A stretch of DNA of 64,000 nt, taken from positions 2,232,001-2,296,000 of the forward strand of contig OY744461.1 in NCBI GenBank assembly GCA_963556145.1. The letters run 5' to 3'. The notes beneath the pieces were generated by a model, which was not told the origin of the DNA, searched no databases, and worked only from the letters and a program-made list of their open reading frames with translations. The DNA comes from Hygrocybe punicea. Lineage: Eukaryota > Basidiomycota > Agaricomycetes > Agaricales > Hygrophoraceae. The translations under genes and the position numbers were made by a program. The first letter of the stretch is position 1. Every line of letters starts with the position of its first letter. This document shows positions 21,617-32,740 of the stretch, in pieces.

Positions 21617-24579
21617 TAGTGTTACCGCAACTATGACTAGTAGTCGACTAGTAGTCATAGTTGTAGTCGGTCATAGCTGAGTTGATAACCGACTCGACTA
21701 TGACTATGACACCGACTATGACTACGACTACCCGATTCGGTCAAGTCGATAGCTGGCGGCTAAGTCCGGACCACGTTTTTTTTTTCTTTCTTCAACAATC
21801 TCGTTCGTGACATGACCAAACGAAGTCGTCGCAAGGACAGCGACGATGGGTCCTCCAAGTCCTCGGGAAATGCCTCATCTCTGGCTACCTCATCATCTGA
21901 ACTCCCTGCCCTTACGCGTGCCAAAAAGCAAGCCGCGATGAAGAAGGCCGAGCGTGCCAAGAAGAAGGCCAAGAAACGTCAACCATCTCCCGCTCCTACG
22001 CAGTCAGCAGCCCTGTCAGAGTCAGCAGCCCCGTCAGAGTCAGCAGCCCCATCTGCTACTGCCGCTACTGGGCCCAGTCAGCCCGCATCCGTCAACGACC
22101 TCGTAGGCTCGGTCCGATTCAAAACGGCTGCACACGATATCTGGCACTTCTTCACGAAGGGGAGTATCAAGGAGAAGATCCGAACGATATGTAAGGCCTG
22201 TCAGTGAGTGTCTTCCCCCTTTCTATTGATTTCTGTACACTAATTATCTACCTACAGGGCACGCCGATCCGCCGATCTGAAGTTCCTCGCCCTCAACATC
22301 AACTATACCTTTGCCCCTGCCACAGCTAACCCCAATCTCCGTGTCCACCTCGAGAAGTACCATGAGGACGAGTACGTCAAAGCCTGCAAGGAGAATGGCT
22401 GGTTGATGCAGTTGCCGAAGCGGAAGATCCGTGAGGAAACTGCTAGCCTCAGACAATCTACCCTCGACTCTAACCTTCAAGACATATCATCATCCGGCCG
22501 TCCCACCTTCACTCGTGCCGCCCTCCTTCACGCTTTGATCAACTTCGTCGTTGCGGATGATCAATCAATCAATGTCATTGAGTGTCGGGAGTTTCGAGAT
22601 CTCCTCCTCCTCCTTCGTTCCGACCTTCAAGACAAAGACATCCCCCACCGCACCAAGTTGCGTGAGGCAATCATTGCAGCCTGGGAGTCCCACTTCAAGG
22701 CCCTGCGGCTCGAACTCGCCGACGCTGTAGGGAAGGTTAGCTTTACCGCGGACCTCTGGTCTGACAAGAATCTTCGCTCATACCTCTGCATTACCGCCCA
22801 TTGGATTGCCTGCAACAAGCGCAGCAATCAGCTGGAACTCAAGACCGCACTGATCGCGTTTCACAACGTCACTGGCAAACATGATGGCGCCAACCTCGCC
22901 GCCATCATCCTGCAACTGCTTGACCGTGCCGGTATCACAACCCTCATTGGTTGGTTTACCCTCGACAACGCGAGCAACAATGACACCTTCGTTGTAGCGC
23001 TGGAAGGCCTCCTCAAGGCCCGCGACATCGATTTCTGTGCCGTTGAGAATCGGATCATGTGCTTCGCGCACATCATCAACATATGTTGCCAGCACCTCGT
23101 TGAAGGCTTCACCAACACCGCACTCGTTGATCCCGTGGAGACCTTCGTTGCTGCGGACCGTCCGCATGAGCCTGGTGCTCAAACATTTGAGGAGGCCATC
23201 AAGCGTGACCCAATTGCACTCGGTCGTGTAGTAGTTCGCAAAGTTCGATCTTCTGGTCAACGCCGTGAGCACTTCAAATCCATCATCATTGAGGGCAACA
23301 GCAGGGCCCACTTCACACTTCCGGATGGCCGTGCGATAACGGTCCCTCTCCTACAACTACTTCGCGATGTCAAGACGAGGTGGGATTCAATCTACTACAT
23401 GATCAATCGTCTTCGCATTTTGCGGCCTGCCATCGATTCCTTCCTCGCAAGCCCTGTCAACAAGGATCTTCAAACGCTCCGTCTCACAGACGTTGAGTGG
23501 AATACCCTTCAGGACATCGAGGCAATCCTAGCTGTGCCCCATGCAGCCCAACAAACAATGTCGAAGGAAACCACACCGATTCTGTCTGGCTCCATCCCAG
23601 CCTTTGAAATGTTCATGTCGTCTTGGGAGCAGCTCGCCGAGAAGATTCCCCGCCTCAAACCATTCATCGACGAAGGCCTGAAATGGGCGCTCAAATACTA
23701 TGAGCGGATGGACCGAACAGATGCCTACATCGTCGCAATGATCATCAACCCGGCAGTCCGCACATCTTGGATCAAGAAACACTGGGCCGCAGACTGGTTC
23801 GAGAAAGCCGAAACCACCTTCCTTGACCTCATGCAGCAGTACCGAGACAAATCCAAACCTGTAGCCCCCGATGAAGTCTTACCCACTAGGCCGGCCGTCG
23901 CTTCCGTTGAGGCATGGCAAACACTTGACTCGCAATATGGCCTCGACGACATGTTCGAAACAGCCGAAGAATCAGGAGAGTTGGCAACGGTCAACGAAGA
24001 ATACGAGTCCTATGTCAAAGGCCCACTCTCGAAGCCAGGGACGAACCTTCTTCAATTCTGGTCCATGTCCGATTCAACCTTGCCGACAATTTATTCTATT
24101 GCAATGGACTATCTACCTATTCAAGCGTCATCTGTCCCGAGTGAGCGTGTTTTCTCATCCAGTGCCGAGACTGACACACACAAACGCAACCGCATCCATC
24201 CCCTCCTCATGGAGGCCCTTCAAATGCTCAAATTCGGCCTCAAGAAATCTCGACTTGACTTCATGACTGGGTGGGCAGTCAATGAGGCCAGCATGATGGA
24301 TGTAGAGGAGGAGGAGGTGGATTTGTTGGGTGCATTGTTTGAGGGGGACAAGGACCAAGCATTTGATGTGCTGATTGCAGCCATGGGTGAGGGAGATGAC
24401 GGGGATATATAGATCGTTAGCATTTTTGTAGTGAGAACCCCGACTGAGCCGCGACTGAAGTTGACTGTAGTCGGTAGTCGTGACTACCGACTACAACTAT
24501 ATGAAATTGTAATGAATAGTCTAGTTGAAGTCGCGACTTTCCTAGTCGACTATTGACTAGTCGAGTCGCGGCAACACTA
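21617..24579 (+). mobile_element. Intact-looking hAT transposon with perfect 8-bp target duplication
   Basis: Seen: ends TAGTGTTACCGCAACT and AGTCGCGGCAACACTA are inverted repeats of the hAT type. The 8 bases before (21609-21616) and after (24580-24587) are both GCCTGAAA. Both subterminal regions are packed with GACTA / TAGTCG motifs, likely transposase-binding repeats. The element is 2,963 bp and its single gene has no visible lesion. It sits in the left end of the 11.2-kb element, and the right end of that element (rc about 32700) has the uninterrupted sequence with a single GCCTGAAA. Confidence 0.93.
21812..24412 (+). CDS. hAT transposase, BED finger and hATC domain
   Basis: Two exons, 21812-22203 and 22258-24412, joined over a 54-base GTGAGT..CTACAG intron, give 848 residues. 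Order: Lys/Ser/Ala-rich N-terminus (KKAERAKKKAKKRQ, a likely nuclear signal); BED-type zinc finger at about 105-180 with CKACQ and HLEKYH; VSFTADLWSDKNLRSYLCIT (catalytic Asp region, about 300-320); WFTLDNASNND (second Asp region); a helical insertion; and the C-terminal hATC dimerisation part at about 725-795 with PLSKPGTNLLQFW, LPIQASSVPSERVFSSS and RNRIHPLLMEALQMLKF. An acidic tail ends at 24412. The start was chosen as the first ATG of the open frame, 195 bp inside the left end. No stop or frameshift was seen, so activity is plausible. Confidence 0.92.
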
Positions 24580-24627
24580 GCCTGAAAATGAGATTGCCCA
24601 ACTGGCTTGGGGATAGCTGAATCAGGC

Positions 24628-25050
24628 TGAGATATATCCTGGCCCAACTGACATGGTCCAGCCTGATGTTTCCAGGATATATCCTGGGCCAACTGAGATG
24701 GTCCAGGCTGGTGTTCCCAGGATATATCCTGGCCCAATTGACATGTCCAGGCTGATGTTCTCAGGATATATCTTGGGCCAACTGAGATGGTCCAGGCTGG
24801 TGTTCCCAGAATATATCCTGGGCCAACTGAGATGGTCCAGGCTGGTGTTCCCAGGATATATCCTGGCCCAGCTGGGATGGTCCAGGCTGACATTGTCAGG
24901 ATATATCCTGGCCCAACTAAGATGGTCTAGGCTGGTGTCATCAAGATATATCCTGCACCAATTGAGATGGTCTAGGTTGGTGCTATCAAGATATATCCTG
25001 GCCCAGCTGGGATGGTCCAGGCCAATATTGTCAGGATATATCCCGGGCCA
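24628..25050 (-). repeat. 45-bp minisatellite array, left (about 10 units)
   Basis: Unit contains GGATATATCCTGG (palindromic core AGGATATATCCT), CCAACTGAGATGGTCC and AGGCTGGTGTTCCC. The core recurs every 45 bases from 24631 to 25036. It is the inverted counterpart of the array at 31580-32669. Because 45 is a multiple of three, it yields long repetitive open frames on both strands; these are not taken as genes. Confidence 0.9.
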
Positions 25051-26375
25051 CAAAAAACTGCAAGACCACCATCTTTGTAGACAATTGTGGGGTCATGTGC
25101 CAAGCCAGCACATTTCAGATCAAAGCAAGTTTCTCCATTGCCTTGACACACACATTAATTCACAATAATGATCCTATGACAAGATTTCCTTTATGTTTGA
25201 ATTTTAATTTGAAATTTCTTTTTACTGGTATCAAATGTGCGTAATTGTTGTTTGTCGATCTCCTAAGCTTTCAGTACAAGTTGAAAGCAGAAGTCTAGCA
25301 CTCCATCACATCAATGTAGAATTGATCAAGAACCGGAAATGTATATGCAGTAGTGGTTAGGGTTATGATGTTGCTGGATGTTCAAAAGCTGTATGTCATG
25401 AGGAGCTGTAGTTGAGTATTGGCACCAATCAACATTCCATTGATAAATTCCAGAGGTCTCCACAAAAGCCACAGATGTTCTCCTAGTTGGAGAAACATTA
25501 TCCACATCTTCTGCCATTACATAGTCAGCTTCATCAGCCTACACATCCTTGGCTTCTACATTCTCCCAGCATTGTGATGTTCAGTGTTGGGGGTACAGAT
25601 TTCCATCATGTCCAAGATTCATCATGAGTCCCAACTCTCCCAGATCAGCAAGATCAAAAACTTGGCCAGTCCAATATTGGATTTTATGACAGGGTGTTGG
25701 TATACCTGAAGACAACAATCTTTGAAGCAGTCATTGACCAAGCCAACAATCAAGACATTTGTACAGTCCTGAACACTTCTGATACTTGATGCATGAGCTG
25801 TTTACTGGTGGAGCTTAACTCCATCAGTTTGGCCAAGTACATCTGTTCTTCCATTCTTGAAGATAATCATTCTGACTGTTATTTGATTCAATAGACTTTA
25901 ATTTGAACATGTAACAGAAATTGAATATATCTTTCCTTTTGAAGTTTGTGAAGCTTGAGGTTCTTCTGGCTCTTCTACTGGTATATATATCTGTTCTGTA
26001 ATAATTGGTTGTGATTATTCTCTTGTAGAGAGGAGAATTTGGGTTTCTTTTTGGCCAATATTTTGACTTCACCTCTAGAAGTGGTCTTTTTGACATATAC
26101 TGTCTCAACCATCGTTCCTTTGTGTCTTTTGAACTTGTTTTTTGGCATGGAAGAAAGTCATGATGATGATGCAAGTTGGTTAAGATTCAAACACACAAAC
26201 GGGAATTGTCAGTGATGCTCCATGGTCCACTTGGTGGTGTAGCAGTCCAGTGTCTGGATCAGATTGAGTGTGAAGAAACACAATAATGCATTTGCAATCA
26301 TTCCTTTATTCATATCAGCAGAAAAGCTGACAGGATTTATTTTAAAACTTACTTGAGCAAGGCCAATAATACTTT
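25051..26375 (-). other. AT-rich interior of the 11.2-kb element with broken coding traces
   Basis: The minus strand carries scattered protein-like stretches in changing frames (for example KKTTSRGEVKILAKKKPKF near 26080 and ENICGFCGDLW near 25460). These may be remains of exons of the PHD-type gene immediately upstream or of another gene. No complete reading could be built. Confidence 0.3.
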
Positions 26376-27101
26376 CTAAACTTTTCTCTCTTGAGCTCCA
26401 ATAGAAGCAGAGCTGGATGGATCAAAAGAGAAGTCAATGTCAAAATATTTCAGATGCTGGTCCTTCTGCTCTGGAAAATAAGCATGAAGATAACGGTATA
26501 CCATAAATGCTGGATCTCCCCCTTCTGGAATATCAGGCAAGCAGAAATTGAGAATAGCAATTGATGAAGTATGAACAGAACACCATGCTCCCCGAATGAC
26601 AAGATTCCCCAACTTTGCTTGAGTTCCATTCCAAATCTCATCCCCCATAACAATTCCCTCAAAAGAAGCCAGTTGAAGGATAAATGCTTCACATTTTTTA
26701 CTTACTGTGTATGGTGTTGGTGTTTTGTTCTTCATTTGCTGGTCATATTTTACATGGCATTTAGGGCAAATAATACAGGTATCCTTCTTCAAAATAAATC
26801 CAGAGCTTGCAGAAAGTGTGATACAATTGTCCCTGCCAAGGACCCTTGGGCAATAGGCACAGCAAAATACTTCACCACCATTGCCACAAGAGCAACACCA
26901 CTGGAAAAGGCAATTAGTACAGGAATTACTGCCTATAATATTCAATGGCTCCTTATCCCCCCTAGGTTGCAGTGGAAAGGGCTGCACTGGCAGACTGGCT
27001 ATTTGGGGAACAGCTTGGTTGTCATCCAATTCGTTGAAAGGGAACTCAAGTCTTATTATTGCCAAGGTCCTTTGTGAGTTGAAATTGAGGTGCCAGTGCA
27101 A
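26376..27101 (-). CDS. PHD-type zinc-finger protein (transposon cargo)
   Basis: Seen: a 241-codon open frame. Residues about 60-115 form a cysteine-rich finger: SCTNCLFQWCCSCGNGGEVF, CCAYCPRVLGRDNC, then CIICPKCHVKYD, spacing like a PHD/ADD finger. The C-terminal half (NLVIRGAWCSVHTSSIAIL, DPAFMVYRYLHAYF, YFDIDFSFDPSS) resembles the domain that follows such fingers in many agaric proteins of unknown function. Another overlapping open frame (27046-27259) may hold an upstream exon. PHD fingers usually bind histone tails; that this one does is inference. It lies between the inverted 45-bp arrays and so appears to travel with the 11.2-kb element. Confidence 0.6.
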   Translation of the reverse strand: MHWHLNFNSQRTLAIIRLEFPFNELDDNQAVPQIASLPVQPFPLQPRGDKEPLNIIGSNSCTNCLFQWCCSCGNGGEVFCCAYCPRVLGRDNCITLSASSGFILKKDTCIICPKCHVKYDQQMKNKTPTPYTVSKKCEAFILQLASFEGIVMGDEIWNGTQAKLGNLVIRGAWCSVHTSSIAILNFCLPDIPEGGDPAFMVYRYLHAYFPEQKDQHLKYFDIDFSFDPSSSASIGAQERKV

Positions 27102-27306
27102 TGGCTTTCTTGCTTGCAGTAGTAGCTGTGGTGATAGGCATTGTAGTAGACAGAGTCAAAAAGTGAGTGAGAGAAGCGAATTTGGAGTTGCAGAACCATG
27201 ACAGGTTTGCAATGAGGTGGCCTCCAATGGACCACCCAAATTTCAACAACTCCACTCATTCGTTCTCATTTACCTCCACCTTCCTAGTTGTAAGTTATAA
27301 TATGCT

Positions 27307-28020
27307 GTTTTCAAAAGTCACAACCTTTTAAAAAATAAATCTTTTAATGAAGAGAACCCAATCAAACATAAGAACTTATGGAATAATGCACCAATTGACA
27401 TGGTTTGGAGAGAAAGTTTTTCTACTCCCTGAAAGCTATCTTTCTGTCTATTTACATTTTTAAAATCTTTGATGTGTAGAGAGTTACAGGTGAATTGTCA
27501 TTTTCAGTGACTCCAACTTGTACAATGAATATCTCCCCAACCAATGCTTGGATTGACATGGTTGTGGAGAGAAACTTGTTTTATTTTGCAAGGGCTACAA
27601 GGGCCCATACCATGTTTTTCTGTATTTTGGACTTTAGCAGATCACTGTAATGTTATTTATGCAGAGGGCATTTTTGTGTACTGCTCCTTCAAATTTTCAA
27701 AATACAGAAAAACACAGTATGGGCCCTTGTAGCCCTTGCAACATAAAACAAGTTTCTCTCCACAACCATGTCAATCCAAGCATTGGTTGGGGAGATATTC
27801 ATTGTACAAGTTGGAGTCACTGAAAATGACAATTCACCTGTAACTCTCTACACATCAAAGATTTTAAAAATGTAAATAGACAGAAAGATAGCTTTCAGGG
27901 AGTAGAAAAACTTTCTCTCCAAACCATGTCAATTGGTGCATTATTTCATGAGATCTTATGTTTGATTGGGTTCTCCTCTTTAAAAGATTTATTTTTCAAA
28001 AGGTCGTGACTTTTGAAAAC
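27307..28020. mobile_element. Foldback MITE, arms about 320 bp
   Basis: Seen: left arm from GTTTTCAAAAGTCAC at 27307 and right arm ending GTGACTTTTGAAAAC at 28020 are inverted copies with a spacer of roughly 50 bp at about 27640-27690. The arms share GGGCTACAAGGGCCCATAC and ATGTCAATCCAAGCATTGG. It resembles the 810-bp foldback at 49148 in layout and in landmarks such as the TCAATCCA box. No gene inside. Confidence 0.85.
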
Positions 28021-28064
28021 GGTAATAATATTTTATTACATCCTTTTTTGTTCTTTAACGTTTA

Positions 28065-28704
28065 CAGCCGTTTTCAGCGAGTATTGGAAACACGATTTCT
28101 AAATGGTGGCTGTGCATTTCTGAATAAGGAAGCTGCCGAGAACCCGAGGTTTGATGAGCATATTACATAAGATAGATGTCATCCATATATGGCTACACCA
28201 CATGACTTAGCGTGACAGACAGTAAAATGACAATAGATAATGGTTAAGGACAATAGAAAAACAGATGTTGCAGAGAAAGATTTAGAGGGCACCTCAAAAG
28301 GTGTTGGTGTATTTAAAACCATGATTTTCTATCAGGTGAAGGAGGAGGTCAGTAATTTACTCAAGAGAAGCGGGTGTGATGCTTTGTGACGTGCTGTGTA
28401 ACATTGGAACTGAATGCTTATCTCCTCCTTCACCTGATAGAAAATCATGGTTTTAAATACACCAACACCTTTTGAGGTGCCCTCTAAATCTTTCTCTGCA
28501 ACATCTGTTTTTCTATTGTTCTTAACCATTATCTATTGTCATTTTACTGTCTGTCACGCTAAGTCATGTGGTGTAGCCATATATGGATGACATCTATCTT
28601 ATGTAATATGCTCATCAAACCTCGGGTTCTCGGCAGCTTCCTTATTCAGAAATGCACAGCCACCATTTAGAAATCGTGTTTCCAATACTCGCTGAAAACG
28701 GCTG
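28065..28704. mobile_element. Tc1/mariner-type foldback MITE, arms near identical, TA duplication
   Basis: Seen: 640 bp bounded by TA on both sides, ends CAGCCGTTTTCAGCGAG and its complement. The arms (about 28065-28348 and 28422-28704) differ at only one base in the part compared over about 220 positions. The end closely matches the Tc1/mariner element at 50291 (CAGCCATTTGCAGCGAG), so that family's transposase probably moved it. Confidence 0.9.
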
Positions 28705-28769
28705 TAACGTGAGCAATCCGGCTTACCTGCACAAAGGTACGAGTTGGGTTTTTTCTATGTTACTGACTA

Positions 28770-29800
28770 CTCTCACCTAGGTTCTCGCGCAACAATGTCA
28801 CCAACGGCCTCACCCACACCCAAAACCACAACAGGGCCGCTGGACTGAGGACGACGACCCAACCAATGCCCTGAAGCACACCAACGCCCAGCAACAACAA
28901 CCACGGCCCCACCACGCCCAACAGGGCTGCCAACAACAACGACCACCCCACCAACGCCCAACACCGCATCCAACAGGGCCACCAACGCCCGATGGTGACG
29001 AGGACGGCCCCACCAACACGCAACAGGGCCGCCAACGCCCAACGACGACGACGACGACCCTCCAAGCCCAAACCACACCAACAGGGCCCCAACGACGACA
29101 GCCATCTCACCAACGCCCAATGCCGTATCCAACGCCATATCCAACAGGGCCGCCAACGCAACAATGGCCCCAGCAACGCCCAACAGGGCCGCCAACGCCC
29201 AACAATGACGAAGACGGCCCCACTATGCCCAACGGAGCCCCCAACAACAATGACAACGGCCCCACCACGCCCAACAGGGCCGCAAACGACGACGGCAACC
29301 CCACTAACGCCCAACCCCACACCAACAGGGCCGTCAACGACAACGGCCACCCCACAACGCCCAACGTCGCATCCAACAGGGCCGCCAACGCCCAACGATG
29401 ACGACGACGGCCCCACCACGCCCAACAGGACCGCCAACGACGACGGCCACCCCACTAATGCCCAACCCCACACCAACAGGGCCGCCAACGACGAACAACA
29501 ACAACGACGGCCCCACCATGCCCAACAGGGCTGCCAACCATGACGGCCACCCCATCAACGCCCAACGCCGCATCCAACAGGGCCGCCAACGCCCAACGAT
29601 GACGACGACGGCCCCAGCAACGCCCAACAGGGCCGCCAACGCCCAACGAGGACGAGGACGGCCCCAGCAATGCCCAACAGGGCCGCCAATGCCTGACGAC
29701 GACGACGACGACGGCCCCAGCAACGCCCAACAGGGCTGCCAACGCCCAACGACGACGACGACGGCCCCACCAACACAATGTCCCCCTGCAGGGCCACTAA
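28770..29800 (+). repeat. GC-rich minisatellite of GCCAACGCCCAAC and GACGACGACGGCCCC
   Basis: About 1 kb of irregular repeats combining CAACAGGGCCGCCAACGCCC with GACGACGGCCCC. No fixed period. All six frames are partly open because the repeats lack stops; the Pro/Asn/Asp-rich or Trp/Gly/Val-rich readings are not supported as proteins. Its right end runs into a copy of the dispersed double palindrome at 29802. Confidence 0.75.
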
Positions 29801-29801
29801 C

Positions 29802-29855
29802 ACCCCGCGAAACACGCCGCTACATCAATTGATGTGTGTGCCGGCTTCGCGAGGT
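29802..29855. repeat. Dispersed double palindrome, copy 2
   Basis: Outer arms ACCCCGCGAA / TTCGCGAGGT and core ACATCAATTGATGT, total about 54 bp. It is followed by GGTATGT, which resembles a 5' splice site. Confidence 0.7.
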
Positions 29856-29859
29856 ATGT

Positions 29860-30550
29860 AGGCTGTCTGACTGGGTGGGGGCCCCACTGACATCCAACCG
29901 TGACTGCAACGACGACGGCCCTAACATCCAATGGAGATGGCTGACTTCTTGTGGAGTATGCCATCATGTGTCCATACAGTGCTGGAAATGATGGGGCTAT
30001 ATATATAATATCTCTCAAGTTTGAATACATGCTTCGAGAAAAAAACTACAACTACATTACTATAGAACCCTTGAAGTCACCCACCCTGGACCCATGCCCA
30101 AGGAATAGTGGAGAGGCCATCCCCCCCACTGGTGACATGTCAAGAAATGAATGCCTGCAACTATCCACAAGCTGCACCCTCACCAGGACTTCGGTGCCCT
30201 GGCATCTAGCAGAGAAATTCGGCTCTCTCTGCCGGGGTGCGTGAAGTGGAAGTGGAAGAGCACTGAAGGCAAAACACGAAGGTTTCGGGGTTTTTAAATA
30301 AAATTGAACCATCACATGATCGTAAACATGTGATTTTTGACGTGGGAATTAGCCACGTCACTCAGGAAATTGCCGGGTCACGGGTTTGGGCTGAGTTACT
30401 CCACTATCAATCTTGAAGAATATTTGGTTCAGCTTTCTGAAGTTCACTTTAGCCTATCTGATCTCTCTTACCTCACTCTCACTCTCTAATCTACTACATA
30501 CCACACAAACAATAGCCTGGGAAATTCAGGCAATACTCAAAGCTCACTCA
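29860..30550. other. No gene assigned
   Basis: Mixed sequence with a short TA run (about 29998-30008) and an 87-codon minus-strand open stretch (30315-30052) of no known family. Nothing else is seen. Confidence 0.3.
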
Positions 30551-30559
30551 AAGCTCACT

Positions 30560-31480
30560 ATAACAAATATGTCTCTACCACAAACAATGAAAAAGAAAAA
30601 ACTTTGAACATCAAAGAGTTGCACCAGCTTCAAAAGGAGAGGAAGAGAGCCAACAAAACCACTTTCACCTGATGACAATGACATTCTTGACAAGGTTTGT
30701 GCCATTTTGATAATGCTTCTTTGCATGCTGATGTATTAATCTTCAGTAGAAAATTGCCAATTGGTTTAACAATCCCAATCAAATAAGAAGAAAGTAGGAG
30801 ATTTCCAGGAGTCAGAAAGTCATGTTGAGAAGGATAATGGTGATTCAATGGCTAAATTCTCAAGGCATTTTTCTAAATGGAAGGATAGTGACTTTTATGA
30901 TGAGTGGTGTGAATTTGCCCAGTCATTTTGCAAAGGTATTTTATCAAGGTATTCCATGTAAGCAAACATTCAGAAAGAAGATGAAAGTTCCAAGCTGTCA
31001 CCCAGGGCTGTCATAAATTGTGATGATGAAAAATATCCATATCTGCCTGAGAAGGGAGTTGAAGCTGATCCTGTGGTTGTGTGGATGGTGATCTGTAACT
31101 TTGTCAAATTGGTTTGGGATAGGTTCTGAAAATACTGTCAGAATAATAATCCTGTTTGCAGCCTTATATAGTGAAACTTCCACTGCACACTGGAAGGATA
31201 TTGAAGAAGATCCTCACAAGTTTTTTGAGTCAAGATCTATTCCTCAGAACAGGGACATCCTTATCAAGAAGCCATCACACTTTACAAACTGATGTGCTAA
31301 TGGGCTTTATCATTACTGGTTCACATTGCAAGAGGAAGGAAAACAACCATCACAGGTCAGACAGAAGTTGCATGCTTTAGATAAGCAGAGGCAAACTGCC
31401 ATCAAGAAGAAGACAAGCAAGCCATACTTGGAGGTGGAAGATGCTGAGGAGGACATTGAAGTATGAATATATATATATGA
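30560..31480 (+). pseudogene. Broken unknown gene inside the 11.2-kb element
   Basis: Protein-like stretches run on + in changing frames: KSCTSFKRRGREPTKPLSPD, SMAKFSRHFSKWKDSDFYDE, CDDEKYPYLPEKGVEADP, ALYSETSTAHWKDIEEDPHK and VRQKLHALDKQRQTAIKKK, ending VEDAEEDIEV at about 31465, just before the 45-bp array. Stops and frame changes separate them; some may be introns. No family is recognised. Its place against the right array mirrors the PHD gene near the left one. Confidence 0.4.
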
Positions 31481-31579
31481 ATAAAAGAAGAAAAGTATTG
31501 GATTGACAGCATAAATTGAACATTGATGTTACCAACATTGTTATAATTAGGAAGATAATTAGGAGGGTATATATATACC

Positions 31580-32669
31580 TGAAAACATCAGCCTGGACCA
31601 TTTCAGCTGGCCCAGGATATATCCTAAAAGCACCAGCCTGGACCATGTCAGTTGGGCCAGGATATATCCTGGGAACACCAGGCTGGACCATGTCAGTTGG
31701 GCCAGGATATATCCTGAGAACATCAGCCTGGACCATCTCAGTTGGCCCAGGATATATCCTGGGAACACCAGCCTGGACCATCTCAGTTGGGCCAGGATAT
31801 ATCCTGGGAACATCAGCCTGGACCATCTCAGTTGGGCCAGGATATATCCTGAGAACAGCAGCCTGGACCATCTCAGTTGGGCCAGGATATATCCTGGGAA
31901 CACCAGCCTGGACCATCTCAGTTGGGCCAGGATATATCCTGGGAACATCAGGCTGGACCATCTCAGTTGTGCCAGGATATATCCTGGGAACAGCAGCCTG
32001 GACCATCTCAGTTGGGCCAGGATATATCCTGGGAACATCAGGCTGGACCATCTCAGTTGGGCCAGGATATATCCTGAGAACATCAGGCTGGACCATGTCA
32101 GTTGGGCCAGGATATATCCTCAGAACAGCAGCCTGGACCATCTCAGTTGGCCCAGGATATATCCTGGGAACACCAGCCTGGACCATCTCAGTTGGGCCAG
32201 GATATATCCTGGGAACATCAGGCTGGACCATCTCAGTTGGGCCAGGATATATCCTGAGAACATCAGGCTGGACCATGTCAGTTGGGCCAGGATATATCCT
32301 CAGAACAGCAGCCTGGACCATCTCAGTTGGCCCAGGATATATCCTGGGAACATCAGGCTGGACCATCTCAGTTGGGCCAGGATATATCCTGAGAACATCA
32401 GGCTGGACCATGTCAGTTGGGCCAGGATATATCCTGAGAACAGCAGCCTGGACCATCTCAGTTGGGCCAGGATATATCCTGGGAACACCAGCCTGGACCA
32501 TCTCAGTTGGGCCAGGATATATCCTGGGAACATCAGGCTGGACCATGTGAGTTGGGCCAGGATATATCCTGGGAACACCAGCCTGGACATCTCAGTTGGG
32601 CCAGGATATATCCTGGGAACATCAGCCTGGACCATCTCAGTTGGGCCAGGATATATCTCAGCCTGATTC
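31580..32669 (+). repeat. 45-bp minisatellite array, right (about 24 units)
   Basis: Same 45-bp unit as 24628-25050 in the opposite orientation: AGGATATATCCTGGGAACA, CCAGCCTGGACCATC and TCAGTTGGGCC. Positions vary among a few bases (CACC, CATC or CAGC; GGCTGG or GCCTGG), and blocks of several units repeat as higher-order groups, for example about 32025-32140 against 32205-32320. One unit near 32589 lacks three bases. The 389- and 344-codon open frames across it are by-products of the 15-codon period. Confidence 0.92.
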
Positions 32670-32740
32670 AGCTATCCCCAAGCCAGTTGGGCAATCTCAT
32701 TTTCAGGCATCCCAAGTGAGTTGGTAATATCTTGCTGAAT

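Larger units (their letters stand above)
21577..32740. mobile_element. 11.2-kb composite TIR element with inverted 45-bp subterminal arrays
   Basis: Seen: left terminus 21577-21616 plus 24588-24628 and right terminus about 32670-32740 are inverted copies beginning ATTCAGCAAGATATTACC. Each is followed inward by a minisatellite of the same 45-bp unit in opposite orientation (24628-25050 and 31580-32669). Outside the termini similarity stops, and the DUF6532-like reading frame resumes on the right. The interior holds a PHD-type gene on -, two foldback elements, a GC-rich minisatellite and a broken unknown gene. No transposase of its own was recognised. The exact ends and duplication are uncertain (flanks ccag and gccc). 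Confidence 0.75.

Noticed and set aside
28760..29832. Protein genes of up to 242 codons in the GC-rich stretch
   Set aside because: Open on both strands because of repeat composition; low-complexity Pro/Asn/Asp or Trp/Gly/Val readings with no domain.
31377..32550. Long open frames (389 and 344 codons) across the right 45-bp array
   Set aside because: The 45-bp unit is 15 codons and lacks stops on both strands, so long frames arise on both; no start context, no exon signals and no known protein. Called as minisatellite.
24628..32669. The 45-bp arrays as CRISPR
   Set aside because: Eukaryotic DNA, units directly adjacent with no unique spacers, no cas genes, and a paired inverted layout.
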